From Tepidicaulis marinus (lineage in GTDB: Bacteria > Pseudomonadota > Alphaproteobacteria > Parvibaculales > Parvibaculaceae), in NCBI RefSeq assembly GCF_000739695.1, contig NZ_BBIO01000004.1, forward strand, positions 124,001 to 188,000: a DNA stretch of 64,000 nucleotides, given 5' to 3'. Both the position numbers and the translations under genes were made by a program. Below are positions 63,576 to 64,000 of the stretch, piece after piece (position 1 is the stretch's first letter; each line of letters begins with the position of its first letter). The notes below the pieces were generated by a model. That model ran no database searches, was not told the DNA's origin, and saw only the letters and a list, made by a program, of their open reading frames with translations.

Positions 63576-63609
63576 AGAAAGGCCCGGAGCAACACTCTCC
63601 GGGCCTTTC
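63576..63609. terminator. Bidirectional terminator after the dioxygenase gene
   Basis: A-run, GGCCCGGAG (63581-63589), loop, CTCCGGGCC (63597-63605), then TTT. It separates the dioxygenase gene from the leftward YHS-domain gene. Confidence 0.87.
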
Positions 63610-63640
63610 AATTGAGCGGCTTCAGGTCTGGGGATGAGAT

Positions 63641-64000
63641 TTACTGAAGTGCCACCCAATTTTCGTTCGCCTGTTCGATGTAACCGGGAATGTCTTCTTC
63701 CCAGGTGCTCTGAACTTTCGGGCTGTAATTGAGATAAAGTTTGCCGTCGACGATGGTCCACAGCTCGGGCTCCGTCGTCGCCTTGGCGCCTTTAGCCACG
63801 CCATAGGCGCACCAGCCGCCATATTGCGGGGCATATTTTTCAGGGTTCGCGGCGAAGAGGTCGCGGTTCTCCGCGCTGGCGAAACGCCAAGTCGCGCCCT
63901 TCCATTCATACGTATAATCGGCCGAGCCCTGCACAGGCTTGCTCTGCGTGAAATAGGCAACCGGGTCCGTGCCGTTGATCGCCACACCGTCCTCGGTATA
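63641..64000 (-). CDS. YHS-domain protein, cut by the right edge
   Basis: The C-terminal 119 codons of a YHS-domain protein. DPVAYFTQSKPVQGSADYTYEWKGATWRFAS and RDLFAANPEKYAPQYGGWCAYGVA are diagnostic of the YHS family, in which a cysteine-containing loop may bind metal or heme. The frame continues through position 64000 without a start, so the N-terminus, possibly with a signal peptide, lies outside. Its proximity to the sulfur cluster may be chance because a terminator intervenes. Confidence 0.85.
   Translation of the reverse strand, partial: YTEDGVAINGTDPVAYFTQSKPVQGSADYTYEWKGATWRFASAENRDLFAANPEKYAPQYGGWCAYGVAKGAKATTEPELWTIVDGKLYLNYSPKVQSTWEEDIPGYIEQANENWVALQ

Overview
The window is GC-rich chromosomal DNA of an alphaproteobacterium. 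Supporting marks are an Rrf2-led suf operon, an NDUFA12-type complex I accessory protein next to MlaD and DUF2155 genes, an RNase E with a long acidic insertion, a B12-dependent ribonucleotide reductase, a BigR-type persulfide module, a bactofilin/M23 peptidase pair and CtrA-like boxes (TTAA-N7-TTAA). A Hyphomicrobiales- or Parvibaculum-like relative is the best guess, but the genus cannot be fixed by reading alone. No prophage, insertion sequence, CRISPR array, rRNA or tRNA gene was recognised. Most of the window is housekeeping DNA.

Layout. 1-484: no convincing protein gene, but a promoter-like pair and strong hairpins that suggest a small structured RNA. 485-9589: a glycolipid-binding-like protein, an Old Yellow Enzyme family oxidoreductase, parE, a RhlE-type DEAD-box helicase, a DUF1329 exported protein and an aldehyde dehydrogenase. 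9906-12775: a diguanylate cyclase with a degenerate inhibitory site and two tandem enoyl-CoA hydratase/isomerase genes, the first broken by an in-frame amber codon. 12834-20641: one long leftward Fe-S assembly operon (Rrf2 regulator, IscS-like desulfurase, sufBCDS, sufT, sufA, TfoX-like). 20959-24812: a hydrolase, a BrnT/Xre toxin-antitoxin pair with a perfect operator palindrome, anmK and tyrS. 25038-31360: a ferritin-like diiron protein with two E-x29-ExxH motifs, a giant AsmA/YhdP-like protein, a 1-Cys Bcp and a DUF455 protein.

31550-46549 is rich in envelope and cell-shape genes: M23 peptidase plus bactofilin behind a CtrA-like box, a LysR/AzoR divergon, prfB with its programmed frameshift, PBP1A, an AMIN-domain amidase, rne with a long leader, an aminotransferase and a lipoprotein gamma-glutamyltransferase-like protein. 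46833-55733 carries a BepA-like protease, a DsbA-like oxidoreductase, thiGS, aroQ-accBC-aat, DUF2155, mlaD, an NDUFA12 homologue and a single-domain response regulator. 56205-64000 carries nrdJ, a fasciclin protein, a BigR-controlled sulfide/persulfide detoxification cluster (TauE/SafE exporter, rhodanese, BigR and divergent persulfide dioxygenase) and a YHS-domain protein cut by the window edge.

Most notable: the nonsense-interrupted hydratase, twin BigR operators, the CtrA-like box on the peptidase-bactofilin operon, a 29-bp palindrome before the peroxiredoxin, the symmetric diiron protein, a two-copy intergenic inverted-repeat element, and the unexplained structured region at the left edge. 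No clearly new defence or mobile system was found.
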